Origin: Azospirillum canadense
GTDB taxonomy: Bacteria; Pseudomonadota; Alphaproteobacteria; Azospirillales; Azospirillaceae
DNA: 64,000 nt
Direction: 5' to 3'
Assembly (NCBI RefSeq): GCF_025961225.1
Contig: NZ_JAOQNG010000007.1
Location: forward strand, 1,128,501-1,192,500
In this document: positions 44,354-52,596 of the stretch, one piece after another
Layout: each line of letters begins with the position of its first letter
Position numbering within the stretch: position 1 is the stretch's first letter
Position numbers and translations under genes: made by a program
The notes under the pieces: generated by a model
The model's input: only the letters and a program-made list of their open reading frames with translations
The model's database searches: none
Told to the model about the DNA's origin: nothing

Positions 44354-47300
44354 TCAGCCCGCGGGAAGGGCTTCCGGGGGAACCGGACGTTCGCCTTCCA
44401 GCCGGGCGCCCTCCAGCCGGGCGGCTTGAAGGCCGTCGGCATCTGCGGGCCGCACGCGGAACCAGAGGGCGTAGAGGGCCGGCAGGAAGACCAGAATCAG
44501 CACCGTGCCGACCGCGGTCCCGCCGATCAGCGTGTAGGCCATCGGCCCCCAGAACACGGAATGGGTCAGCGGGATGAAGGCCAGCACCGCGGCGAGCGCC
44601 GTCAGGATGACCGGCCGGGCGCGCTGCACCGTGGCCTCCACCGCCGCGTGGTAGGGGGCGAGGCCCTCTTCCTGGTTGGTGTGGATCTGGCCGATCAGGA
44701 TCAGCGTGTTGCGCATCAGGATGCCGGCCAGGCCGATCAGGCCCAGGATGGCGTTGAAGCCGAACGGCTGGTGGAACAGCAGCAGTGTCGGGACCGCGCC
44801 GACCAGCCCGAGCGGGGCGGTCAGCATCACCATGAACAGCGCCGGGAACGACCGCACCTGAAGCATCACGACCGTGAGCATCAAGACCAGCATGACCGGG
44901 AAGACCTTGGCGAGCGCCGCGTTGGCCTTGCCGGCCTCCTCGATCGGGCCGGCGATCTCGATGCGGTAGCCCTGGGGCAGTTTGGCGACGACCGGCTGCA
45001 AGGCCCGCCAGACCTCAAGGGAGACGTCCGGCGGCTGCCGGGCCTCGTCGATGTCGCTGCGCACGGTGATGGTCGGGGTGCGGTCGCGCCGCTTGAGGAT
45101 CGGGTCCTCCATGCGCACCTCCGCGTGGCCGATCTGGTCGAGCGGGATCGTGCGGCCATCCTGGGACAGCAGCGTGAAGTCGCCGAGCCGCGCCGGGTCG
45201 AACCGACCGGCCCCCAGGCTGCGGGCCACCAGCGCCACGGTGCGGATGTCCTCGCGCACCTGGGTGACGGTCACGCCGGTCAGCAGGAACTGGAGCTGCT
45301 GGGCGACCTCGGCGGACGTCAGCCCGATCTGCCGCAGCCGCTCCTGGTCGAGCACGAAGCGGACGGTCGGCGACCGCTCGCCCCAGTCCTGGCTGACCTG
45401 GCGCGTGCTGCTGTTGGCGCGCATGACGTCCCGCACCTGGTCGGCGATGCCGCGCACCACCGCCGGGTCCGGCCCCATGACCCGGAAGGCCACGGGGAAG
45501 GGCGAGTAGGGCCCGAAGACGAGCTGGCTGACGCGCACCCGCGCCTCGGGGGCCAGACCCTCGGCGATGCGAACGCGCAGGCGCTCCTTCAGGGCGTCGC
45601 GCGCCTCCGCGTCCGGGGTCAGCACGATGACCTTGGCGAAGGACGGGTCGGGAAGCTCCGGGTTGTAGGCGAGGAAGAAGCGCGGCGCGCCCTGGCCCAC
45701 ATAGGCCGTGACCACGGTCGCCTCGGGCTGCTGCTTCAGCCAACCCTCCAGCTTGGTGGTGGCGGCCTGGGTGGCCTCGATGCCGGTGCCCTCGGGCATC
45801 TGCACCTCGACCAGCAGCTCGGGGCGGTCGGAGGTCGGGAAGAACTGCTTCTTGACCGAGCCCATCCCGGCGCCCGCGGCGACAAACAGGGCGAGCACCG
45901 CGACAGCGACCAGCGCCTTGTGCCGGATCGACCAGACGACGAGGCCGCGGAAGCGGCGGTAGGTCGGCGTGTCGTAGATCGCGCCGTGCCCGCCGGCCAC
46001 CGGCTTGATCGCCGGCAGCAGCTTCACGCCCAGGTACGGCGTGAAGGACACCGCCACGATCCAGGAGGCGATCAGGGCGAAGCCGACGATCCAGAAAATG
46101 TTGCCCGCGTATTCGCCGGCGCTGGACTGGGCGAAGCCGACCGGCATCAGGCCGATCACCGTGACCAGCGTGCCCGACAGCATGGGGGCGGCCGTGTGGC
46201 TCCAGCTGTAGGCGGCGGCCTGGATGCGGTCCAGCCCTTCTTCCATCTTCACGACCATGGCCTCGATGGCGATGATGGCGTCGTCGACCAGCAGGCCGAG
46301 CGACAGGATCAGCGCGCCCAGCGTGATGCGGTCGAAGGCGCGGCCGGTTTCCAGCATGATCAGGAAGACCATGCCGAGCGTCAGCGGCACGGCCGCAGCG
46401 ACCACGATCCCGACGCGCCAGCCGAGGCTGAGCAGGCTGACCAGCAGCACCACGCCCAGCGCCATGAAGAACTTGACCATGAACTCGCCGACGGCCTGGG
46501 TGATGTTGACCGCCTGGTCGGTGATCTTCGCGACGGTCATGCCCAGCGGCAGGCCGTCGGCGATGGCCTTGGTCTCCGCCTCCAGCGCCTTGCCGAGGTC
46601 GAGACCGTTCCACCCCTCCTGCATGATCACGCCGAGCACCAGCGCGGGCTCGCCCTGGTGGCGGATCAGGAAGGTGGCAGGGTCCTCGTAGCCGCGACGA
46701 ATCTCGGCCACGTCGGACAGCTTCAGGGTCCGGCCGCCCGCCGCGATGGGCGTGTCGGCGATGGCCTGCAGGTCGTCGTAGGCACCGTCCAGCCGGATGA
46801 AGATCTGCGGCCCCTTCGCTTCGATGGACCCGGCCGGCGTGACCGTGTTCTGCCGCTGGAGTGCGGCGAAGATGTCCTGGGCGCGCACCCCCAGCGTGGC
46901 GAGGCGCGGGTAGGAGAACTCGACGAAGATCCGCTCCGGGCGCTCGCCCAGGATGTTGACCTTCTTGACGCCGGGGACGTGCAGCAGGCGCTGGCGGATC
47001 GTCTCGGCCTGCCGGGCGAGCAGGCGGGGCGCCATGCCCGGCGCCTTCAGGGCGTAGAGCGCGAAGGTGACGTCGGAGTATTCGTCGTTGACGAACGGCC
47101 CGAGCGCGCCGACGGGCAGGGTGCGCGCCTCGTCGCCGAGCTTCTTGCGCGCTTGGTAGAACTGCTCCGGGACCTCGGCCGGCGGCGTGTTGCCGAGCAG
47201 CGTCAGCGTCATAAAGGCGAAGCCCGGCCGGGTGATCGTCTCGACGCGGTCGTACCAGCGCAGCTCCTGCAGGCGCTTCTCCAGCGGCTCCGCGACGAGG

Positions 47301-47491
47301 TTCTGCATCTCTTCCGCGGTGGCGCCGGGCCAGGCCGCGGTCACGGTCAGCACCTTGACGGTGAAGGACGGATCCTCGGCGCGGCCGAGCTTCAGGAAGG
47401 CGAAGGATCCGGCCAGCGCCACGGCCAGGATCAGGAACAGGGTGACGGCGCGCTCACGCACCGCCAGGGCGGACAGGTTGGGGAGTGTCAT
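44354..47491 (-). CDS. RND-family efflux pump inner-membrane protein
   Basis: The 1045-aa protein is of full AcrB/MexF-like length with 12 membrane segments. Proton-relay aspartates lie in LSLGLLVDDAIIAIEAM, and the second half repeats the fold (GLIGLAGILMRNTLILIGQI). It starts at ATG 47491, overlapping the stop of the adaptor gene (ATGA). No outer-membrane factor gene is present, so it must borrow one. The pump expels hydrophobic or organic compounds. The MarR palindromes upstream of the leading gene suggest ligand-inducible expression. Confidence 0.95.
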   Translation of the reverse strand: MTLPNLSALAVRERAVTLFLILAVALAGSFAFLKLGRAEDPSFTVKVLTVTAAWPGATAEEMQNLVAEPLEKRLQELRWYDRVETITRPGFAFMTLTLLGNTPPAEVPEQFYQARKKLGDEARTLPVGALGPFVNDEYSDVTFALYALKAPGMAPRLLARQAETIRQRLLHVPGVKKVNILGERPERIFVEFSYPRLATLGVRAQDIFAALQRQNTVTPAGSIEAKGPQIFIRLDGAYDDLQAIADTPIAAGGRTLKLSDVAEIRRGYEDPATFLIRHQGEPALVLGVIMQEGWNGLDLGKALEAETKAIADGLPLGMTVAKITDQAVNITQAVGEFMVKFFMALGVVLLVSLLSLGWRVGIVVAAAVPLTLGMVFLIMLETGRAFDRITLGALILSLGLLVDDAIIAIEAMVVKMEEGLDRIQAAAYSWSHTAAPMLSGTLVTVIGLMPVGFAQSSAGEYAGNIFWIVGFALIASWIVAVSFTPYLGVKLLPAIKPVAGGHGAIYDTPTYRRFRGLVVWSIRHKALVAVAVLALFVAAGAGMGSVKKQFFPTSDRPELLVEVQMPEGTGIEATQAATTKLEGWLKQQPEATVVTAYVGQGAPRFFLAYNPELPDPSFAKVIVLTPDAEARDALKERLRVRIAEGLAPEARVRVSQLVFGPYSPFPVAFRVMGPDPAVVRGIADQVRDVMRANSSTRQVSQDWGERSPTVRFVLDQERLRQIGLTSAEVAQQLQFLLTGVTVTQVREDIRTVALVARSLGAGRFDPARLGDFTLLSQDGRTIPLDQIGHAEVRMEDPILKRRDRTPTITVRSDIDEARQPPDVSLEVWRALQPVVAKLPQGYRIEIAGPIEEAGKANAALAKVFPVMLVLMLTVVMLQVRSFPALFMVMLTAPLGLVGAVPTLLLFHQPFGFNAILGLIGLAGILMRNTLILIGQIHTNQEEGLAPYHAAVEATVQRARPVILTALAAVLAFIPLTHSVFWGPMAYTLIGGTAVGTVLILVFLPALYALWFRVRPADADGLQAARLEGARLEGERPVPPEALPAG

Positions 47492-48600
47492 CGGGCGGCC
47501 ATCCTTGGGCTGGCGTTGCGGACGCGCTCCCCCTGGTGGAGCAGGTGGGCGCCGAGCGCCACGACCTGCTCGCCGGCGCTGACGCCGGAGACGAGCGCGG
47601 TCTCCTCGGCGACGCTGCGGACGGCGACGGCCCGGAAGGAGACGGAGGAGGACGCGGCGTCCACGACCCACACGCCGCTGGCCCGGCCGTCGTCGTGGAC
47701 CGCGCCGATCGGCACGGCGACCAGGTCGCCGCTCCCTCCGCTGGTGATCGACAGGGACACCGTCGCGCCCAGCGGCGCGTCGGCCGCGTTGCCCTCCAGG
47801 ACATAGCGGGCCTCGTAGGTGCGGGTCAGCGGATCGGCGGCGTCGGCCAGCTGGCGCAGGCGCGCGGGCGACGGGGCGGACATCCCGCCGTAGAGGCGGG
47901 CCTGCGCCACGGAGCCGAGCGCCGGGCGCAGCGTCTCCGGCAGGGAGACCGTCGCCTCGCGCGGGCCGGCGTGGGCCAGCCGCACCACCGTCTGGCCGGG
48001 GGCGACCACCTGCCCCGGTTCGGCCAGGGTCTCCACCACGGTGCCGTCGGCGTCGGCGAGCAGGGCCGAATAGTGGGCCTCGTTGCGCGCCACCTTCGCT
48101 TGGGCCTCGGCGGTGGACAGCTGGGCCCTGGCGCTGTCGAGGCTGGCCTTGACCTGGTCGTATTTCTGGCGGGCCGCCCAGCCGTCCGCGACCAGCTGGC
48201 GGTAGCGGGCCTCGTCCGCCGCGGCCTGGACCGCCAGGGCGCGCGCCGCGGTGACTGCGCTCTCCCGCGCAGCGAGCGCCAGGTCGAGATCCTTCTGGTC
48301 GAGCCGCATGAGCGGCTGGCCGGCGCGGACGCTCTGCCCGACATCGACGAGGCGTTCCACGACCTTTCCCGGAACGCGGAAACCGAGATTGCTTTGGACA
48401 CGCGCCGACACCACCCCGGTGAAGGCGCGCTCCGACGGCAGGGCCGGCGTGACGGTGGCGGTCTGGACGAGGGGCGGATCCTGCCGGGGATCGGTTCGTT
48501 CGGCCGCCGCCGGCCCCGCGCGGTTGATCGCCGCGAAGCCAACGCCGGCCACCACCGCCAGCGTGCCTCCGGTGAGGAGCAGCGTCTTGATCGTGTTCAT
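47488..48600 (-). CDS. RND efflux periplasmic adaptor (membrane fusion protein)
   Basis: The 370-aa protein has an N-terminal signal/anchor (residues 1-25), a lipoyl-like half motif (LGFRVPGKVVERLVDVGQSV), a coiled coil (about 95-160) and beta-barrel domains (ADGTVVETLAEPGQVVAPGQ). It has no lipobox cysteine, so it is anchored by its N-terminal helix. It links the RND pump to an outer-membrane channel and is translationally coupled to the pump gene. Confidence 0.93.
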   Translation of the reverse strand: MNTIKTLLLTGGTLAVVAGVGFAAINRAGPAAAERTDPRQDPPLVQTATVTPALPSERAFTGVVSARVQSNLGFRVPGKVVERLVDVGQSVRAGQPLMRLDQKDLDLALAARESAVTAARALAVQAAADEARYRQLVADGWAARQKYDQVKASLDSARAQLSTAEAQAKVARNEAHYSALLADADGTVVETLAEPGQVVAPGQTVVRLAHAGPREATVSLPETLRPALGSVAQARLYGGMSAPSPARLRQLADAADPLTRTYEARYVLEGNAADAPLGATVSLSITSGGSGDLVAVPIGAVHDDGRASGVWVVDAASSSVSFRAVAVRSVAEETALVSGVSAGEQVVALGAHLLHQGERVRNASPRMAAR

Positions 48601-48674
48601 CGTTGGCCTCGCTCTTGGAGAGGAACGTGGCGGGGATGAGGCGCCGCGCTGCGGCGCACCATCCCCGTTCCGCG

Positions 48675-49040
48675 TCAACGCGCCGTCACGGCTGGGACGC
48701 CGGACGGGCGGCTGGCCTGCTGCACGGCGGGAACCGCCGGTACATGGCTCAGGCCCAGCTTGCCGCGGGCGAAATTCAGGTAGGACAGGGCCTGGGCCTG
48801 CTCCCCGCGGGCCCAATGCCACTCCGCGGTGGACAGATGCGTGTTGATCATGCCGGTGTCGGACGGGGAGGGCGTCTTGGCCCGTGCCTCCGCGACGAGG
48901 GACGGGAAGAGCGTCGCCAGATCGCCCGCGCCGATGGACTGGGTGGCCGTCTGGGGGGCCGTCTCGGCGAAGGCGGACGGGATCGGGGCGGCCGACGCGA
49001 GGGTGGCGGCGATGATGGCGAGACGAAGGGTGGTGTTCAT
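48675..49040 (-). CDS. Small secreted helical protein, copy 2
   Basis: The 121-aa precursor has a signal peptide (residues 1-25, ending SAFAE). The helical mature part (NTHLSTAEWHWARGEQAQAL, SYLNFARGKLGL) parallels copy 1 at 42053-42406, including the C-terminal Val/Thr/Arg tail. It is the first gene behind the MarR palindromes and precedes the efflux adaptor gene by 74 bp. Function unknown; a periplasmic accessory is possible. Confidence 0.7.
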   Translation of the reverse strand: MNTTLRLAIIAATLASAAPIPSAFAETAPQTATQSIGAGDLATLFPSLVAEARAKTPSPSDTGMINTHLSTAEWHWARGEQAQALSYLNFARGKLGLSHVPAVPAVQQASRPSGVPAVTAR

Positions 49041-49103
49041 GGTCGTTCTCTCTGTGGATGGTGAAAAATCGGGGATGATGGCGCCGGTCCTCGACGCTCA
49101 AAT

Positions 49104-49155
49104 GGTTGATATCAACCTATATAATGGTGTGACGGCGTGACGATTGATATCAACC
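49104..49155. promoter_or_regulatory. Two MarR-type palindromic operators before the efflux operon
   Basis: GGTTGATATCAACC (49104-49117) is a perfect 14-bp palindrome; GATTGATATCAACC (49142-49155) differs by one base and is 38 bp away. They lie 64-115 bp upstream of the first gene of the efflux operon, with an AT-rich CTATATAATGG in between that may be the promoter core on either strand. Confidence 0.75.
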
Positions 49156-49182
49156 CAAATGCCGTTGAAACCCCGGGAGGGT

Positions 49183-49632
49183 TCAGGAGCCCAGCCGGCG
49201 CAACGCCGACCTGAACACCGCCAGTTCGGCGGGGTCCAGGTCCTGTTCGACCGAGGCGTTGACCTCCCGCCACCGTTCCACCGCATCGGCCAGAAGCGAG
49301 CGTCCGGAGTCCGTCAGCGCAACGCGCCGGGTCCGCGCGTCCGCCTTGTCGCGCTGGATCTCCAAAAGGCCCCGGCGCTCCAGCGGTTTGACGTTGGCGG
49401 TGATGGTCGTGCGGTCGGTACCCAGGGCATCGGCAAGTTTGCCAATCGACGGCGGTTCCGCCTTGAGCAGATTGATCAGCAGCGAAAACTGCCAGTTGTT
49501 GAGCCCGAGGGGCCGCAGGGCCTCGTCGAAGCGGCGCCCGATGATGCGGCTGGCGCGCTGCACGCCCAGGCACAGGCAACGGTCGGCAATCAGCTTGGCC
49601 ATTTCGCTGGGGATGGAGTGTTCGTGGTCCAT
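49183..49632 (-). CDS. MarR-family transcriptional regulator
   Basis: The 149-aa protein has a winged helix-turn-helix (LADALGTDRTTITANVKPLERRGLL at about residues 66-90, wing DKADARTRRVALTDSG). It begins MDHEHSIPSEMAKLIADRCL, with Cys19 and Cys21 near the N-terminus that could make it redox-responsive. An exact GGTTGATATCAACC lies 10 bp before its start and two more flank its end, so it very probably represses itself and the efflux operon. Confidence 0.93.
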   Translation of the reverse strand: MDHEHSIPSEMAKLIADRCLCLGVQRASRIIGRRFDEALRPLGLNNWQFSLLINLLKAEPPSIGKLADALGTDRTTITANVKPLERRGLLEIQRDKADARTRRVALTDSGRSLLADAVERWREVNASVEQDLDPAELAVFRSALRRLGS

Positions 49633-49642
49633 GAGGCATAAT

Positions 49643-49656
49643 GGTTGATATCAACC
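49643..49656 (-). promoter_or_regulatory. MarR autoregulatory palindrome
   Basis: A perfect GGTTGATATCAACC lies 10 bp upstream of the MarR ATG, identical to the site at 49104-49117. Confidence 0.8.
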
Positions 49657-49692
49657 TTTCTGTCAAGGGGTGTGGTGTCGTCTCGCGGACGA

Positions 49693-50964
49693 TCAGCGCA
49701 GCGGCCGGAACGCGGCGCGGAGTTCGGCGCTGAACAGGTCCGGTTCCTCCCAGGCCGCGAAGTGACCGCCCCGGTCGACCTCGTGGAAGTGGACCAGATT
49801 GCGGTAGGCGCGCCGCGCCCAGCTCTCCGGGGCCTGGTAAATCTCCCCCGGAAACACCGTGACGGCCACCGGAAGCGCGATGTCGGCGGTCTTCTGCGCG
49901 GACGCGACGATGATGCCGCGTGGACCGTTCTCCCAATACAGCCGCGCCGCCGATGCCGCACTGTTCGTCAGCCAGTACAGCGTGACGTCGTCCAGAAAAT
50001 CGTCTTTGGCCAGCAGGCGCTCCGGCTCCCCGCCGTTGTAGTCGTACATCCAGGCGGCCAGCCCGACGGGAGAGTCCGTGAGGGCGTAGCCGATGGTCTG
50101 CGGCCGGGTGGCCATCATCACGGAATAGGCTCGGTTCTTCTTGAAAAAGGTGTCGAGCGCATCGTAGGCCGCGCGCTCCTTGTCGGAGAGGTCTGCCGGC
50201 ACCGGTCCGCCGGCGCCGAGCGCCGCGGCGATCTCGGGCGGCACCGCCGCCGGAAGGTTGACGTGGATGCCCAGCAGGCCCGGCGGCGCCTGGCGCGCCA
50301 ATGCGTGGGAGACGGGCGCGCCCCAGTCGCCGCCCTGCGCGACGTAGCGGCGGTAGCCGAGGCGCTCCATCAGCACCGCCCAGGCGCGCGCGATGCGGTC
50401 GGGAGCCCAGCCGGTGCCCGTCGGCTTGCCGGAGAAGCCGAAGCCGGGCAGCGACGGGATCACGAGGTGGAAGGCGTCCTCCGCACGCCCGCCATGGGCC
50501 GTCGGGTCGGTCAGCGGGCCGATGGTCTTCAGCAGTTCGAACACCGACCCCGGCCAGCCGTGGGTGATGATCAGCGGCAGCGCGTCGGGATGCCGCGAGC
50601 GGACGTGCAGGAAGTGGATGTCGAGGCCGTCGATCGCCGTCAGGAACTGCGGGTGCGCGTTCAGCTTTCCCTCGGCCTTGCGCCAGTCGTAATCCGTCCG
50701 CCAGCGCTGCACCAGCTCCTTCATGGCCGCGAGCCGCACACCCTGCGACCGGTCCGCGACGGTCTCCTGGTCGGGCCAGCGGGTTGCCGCCAAGCGGCGG
50801 CGAAGGTCGGCGAGATCCTCCTTGGGAACCGCCACGCGGAAGGGACGGATGGCGGTGTTGTCCGCCGCCGCGTGCAGCGCGCCGGGCAGCGCAGCGATGG
50901 CACCTGCGGCCATGGAGGCGGCAAGAAGGCCGCGCCGGGTGAGCGACAGTGACTGTGGAGCCAT
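49693..50964 (-). CDS. Secreted epoxide hydrolase-like alpha/beta hydrolase
   Basis: The 423-aa protein has a twin-arginine signal (LTRRGLLAASMAAGAIAALP). An epoxide-hydrolase N-terminal domain (FRVAVPKEDLADLRRRLAAT) precedes the alpha/beta fold. The nucleophile is the Asp in YVAQGGDWGAPV, the oxyanion motif is HGWPGS and the C-terminal histidine lies in EVDRGGHFAAWEEP. It would hydrolyse epoxides or esters in the periplasm. It is the last of five - strand genes that begin with dipZ. Confidence 0.9.
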   Translation of the reverse strand: MAPQSLSLTRRGLLAASMAAGAIAALPGALHAAADNTAIRPFRVAVPKEDLADLRRRLAATRWPDQETVADRSQGVRLAAMKELVQRWRTDYDWRKAEGKLNAHPQFLTAIDGLDIHFLHVRSRHPDALPLIITHGWPGSVFELLKTIGPLTDPTAHGGRAEDAFHLVIPSLPGFGFSGKPTGTGWAPDRIARAWAVLMERLGYRRYVAQGGDWGAPVSHALARQAPPGLLGIHVNLPAAVPPEIAAALGAGGPVPADLSDKERAAYDALDTFFKKNRAYSVMMATRPQTIGYALTDSPVGLAAWMYDYNGGEPERLLAKDDFLDDVTLYWLTNSAASAARLYWENGPRGIIVASAQKTADIALPVAVTVFPGEIYQAPESWARRAYRNLVHFHEVDRGGHFAAWEEPDLFSAELRAAFRPLR

Positions 50965-50987
50965 GGGTTTCTCCTTACTGTGTGTGA

Positions 50988-51617
50988 TCAGGAACCCGGC
51001 GCGTTGTCGGCGAAGGCCGGAATGCCGCGCAGGGTCGACACGATCTCGGCGATGTTGGGCCACTGCCGGATGTCCAGGCCGACGCGGTCGGTGGTCAGGG
51101 CCTGGGGGAACAGGACGATGTCCGCCACGGTGGGCTGGCTCCCCACCACGAAGGGGCCCGTTCGCCGGGCGCCGATCAGCGTTTCGACCGCCGACAGGCC
51201 TTCGCTGACCCAATGGCGTTTCCAATCCGTGACGGCGCTTTCATCGACCCCTGGCAGCGCCATCAGGCGCGCCGCGACCCGGGGCGGCAGCAGGGCGTGG
51301 GTCTCCGACACGATCGCCAGCGTGACCGACCGGGCGAACGCCCGCTCCTTCGGGTTTCGCGGAAGCAGCGGCGGCTCGGGATGGGCCTCGTCGAGGTATT
51401 CGATGATCGCGAGCGACTGCGTGAGCAGCGTGCCGTCGTCCGTCAGCAGCGTCGGCACGAGGCCCTGCGGGTTTACCCGCAGATACCCGGCCTGCCGGCT
51501 CCCGGCGTCCGGCCCAAGAATGGACACGGATTGCCGGACCACGTCCACGCCCTTGAGCGCCAGCGCAATGCGGACACGCGAGGCGGCGGAGGAGATGCCG
51601 TTGTCGTAGAGGATCAT
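50988..51617 (-). CDS. Glutathione S-transferase, zeta/maleylacetoacetate-isomerase type
   Basis: The 209-aa protein has an N-terminal thioredoxin fold beginning MILYDNGISSAASRVRIALAL, where the SSAASR segment is the zeta-class active-site Ser region, plus NPQGLVPTLLTDD and LTQSLAIIEYLDE at the glutathione site. The helical C-terminal domain ends with PAFADNAPGS. It may detoxify electrophiles, in keeping with the neighbouring epoxide hydrolase, or isomerise maleyl compounds. The start overlaps the preceding small gene (ATGA). Confidence 0.9.
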   Translation of the reverse strand: MILYDNGISSAASRVRIALALKGVDVVRQSVSILGPDAGSRQAGYLRVNPQGLVPTLLTDDGTLLTQSLAIIEYLDEAHPEPPLLPRNPKERAFARSVTLAIVSETHALLPPRVAARLMALPGVDESAVTDWKRHWVSEGLSAVETLIGARRTGPFVVGSQPTVADIVLFPQALTTDRVGLDIRQWPNIAEIVSTLRGIPAFADNAPGS

Positions 51618-51841
51618 GGTTGCTCCTTGTGTTGGCGGAGGACGCGGACCCGCGACGGCGCAGCGTCGGTCTGTTGCGGGGCGGCTTGGGCAGGAACCCC
51701 GCCGTCCGCGGACGCCACCGCGGGCTGGCGGAACGGGGAGAGCGCGCGCGAGAGCGCCACCGCGTCGTGGGGGCTGCTGTCCCAGGCGCAAGGCGCCAGC
51801 AGCACGGCGGCGCCGATCAGCAAAACGACGTAAGTGCGCAT
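51614..51841 (-). CDS. Small secreted or membrane-anchored protein (75 aa)
   Basis: ATG 51841 has AAGAGGT upstream and the frame ends in an ATGA overlap with the GST gene. The product has a hydrophobic N-terminus (MRTYVVLLIGAAVLLAPCAW) and a Pro/Ala-rich tail. A cysteine at position 18 could be a lipidation site, but the LAPC context is only a fair lipobox. Unknown function. The good spacing supports a real gene. Confidence 0.5.
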   Translation of the reverse strand: MRTYVVLLIGAAVLLAPCAWDSSPHDAVALSRALSPFRQPAVASADGGVPAQAAPQQTDAAPSRVRVLRQHKEQP

Positions 51842-51883
51842 ATCGAACCTCTTGCCTGTTCGCGGCGCCTGTTCACGGCCGCC

Positions 51884-52546
51884 TCAATCGGCGACCAGCA
51901 CGGCCTGATCGCGATAGAATTGAGGGAAGAACCGTTGCAGGTTGCCGACCTTCGGCCGCTCGGTGAGCGCGATGTACGGCTGCGTCGGGTTGGCCTCCAT
52001 GAAGTTCTGGTGATAGGCCTCCGCCTTGTAGAACGTTTTTCCGGTTTCGACGGTGGTGGCCATTTTCGTCTTGAAGACCTTCGACTGGTCGAGCTGCCCG
52101 ATGTAGTCGGACGCCGACTTGGCCTGTTCGTCATTCATCGGGAAAATGGCGGAGCGGTATTGCCGGCCGACGTCGGCTCCCTGCCGGTCGACCTGCGTGG
52201 GGTCGTGGGCAACCGAGAAGAAGATCCGCATCAGCTGGCCGTAGCTGACCTTGCGCGGATCGAACACGACCTGGACGGCCTCCGCGTGGCCGGTGGACCC
52301 GGTCTCCACGAGGCCGTAGGAGGCCGTGCCGGCGCTCCCGCCGGCATAGCCGGCCGTGGCGCTGATCACGCCGTCGACGTGCTGGAAGACGCCCTGGGTT
52401 CCCCAAAAGCAGCCGCCGGCGAAGACCGCGGTCTGTGGGCCGGAGCCGGCGGCAACGTCCTGCAGGGCGGCGGGGACGAGCCTCGGCTCCTCGGCCGCGA
52501 AGGTCATGGTGCTGAAGGCGGCGGCGCCGAGCAGCCCGCCGGCCAT
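51884..52546 (-). CDS. msrA: Peptide methionine-S-sulfoxide reductase, exported
   Basis: The catalytic motif AVFAGGCFWGTQGVFQHV is followed by GYAGGSAGTASYG and GSTGHAEAVQVVFDP, the normal MsrA core. From ATG 52546 the protein has 220 aa with a hydrophobic N-terminus lacking basic residues. Extending the frame to an ATA codon at 52585 adds PTAFHARAGAF, giving a proper signal peptide, and a GAGGAG (complement of 52593-52598) stands exactly 7 bases before that ATA. The true start may therefore be ATA. It repairs oxidised methionines in the envelope, with electrons probably from the DipZ protein encoded just upstream. Confidence 0.93.
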   Translation of the reverse strand: MAGGLLGAAAFSTMTFAAEEPRLVPAALQDVAAGSGPQTAVFAGGCFWGTQGVFQHVDGVISATAGYAGGSAGTASYGLVETGSTGHAEAVQVVFDPRKVSYGQLMRIFFSVAHDPTQVDRQGADVGRQYRSAIFPMNDEQAKSASDYIGQLDQSKVFKTKMATTVETGKTFYKAEAYHQNFMEANPTQPYIALTERPKVGNLQRFFPQFYRDQAVLVAD

Positions 52547-52596
52547 CAGGAATGCGCCCGCTCGAGCGTGGAAGGCTGTGGGTATGGTTGTGCTCC

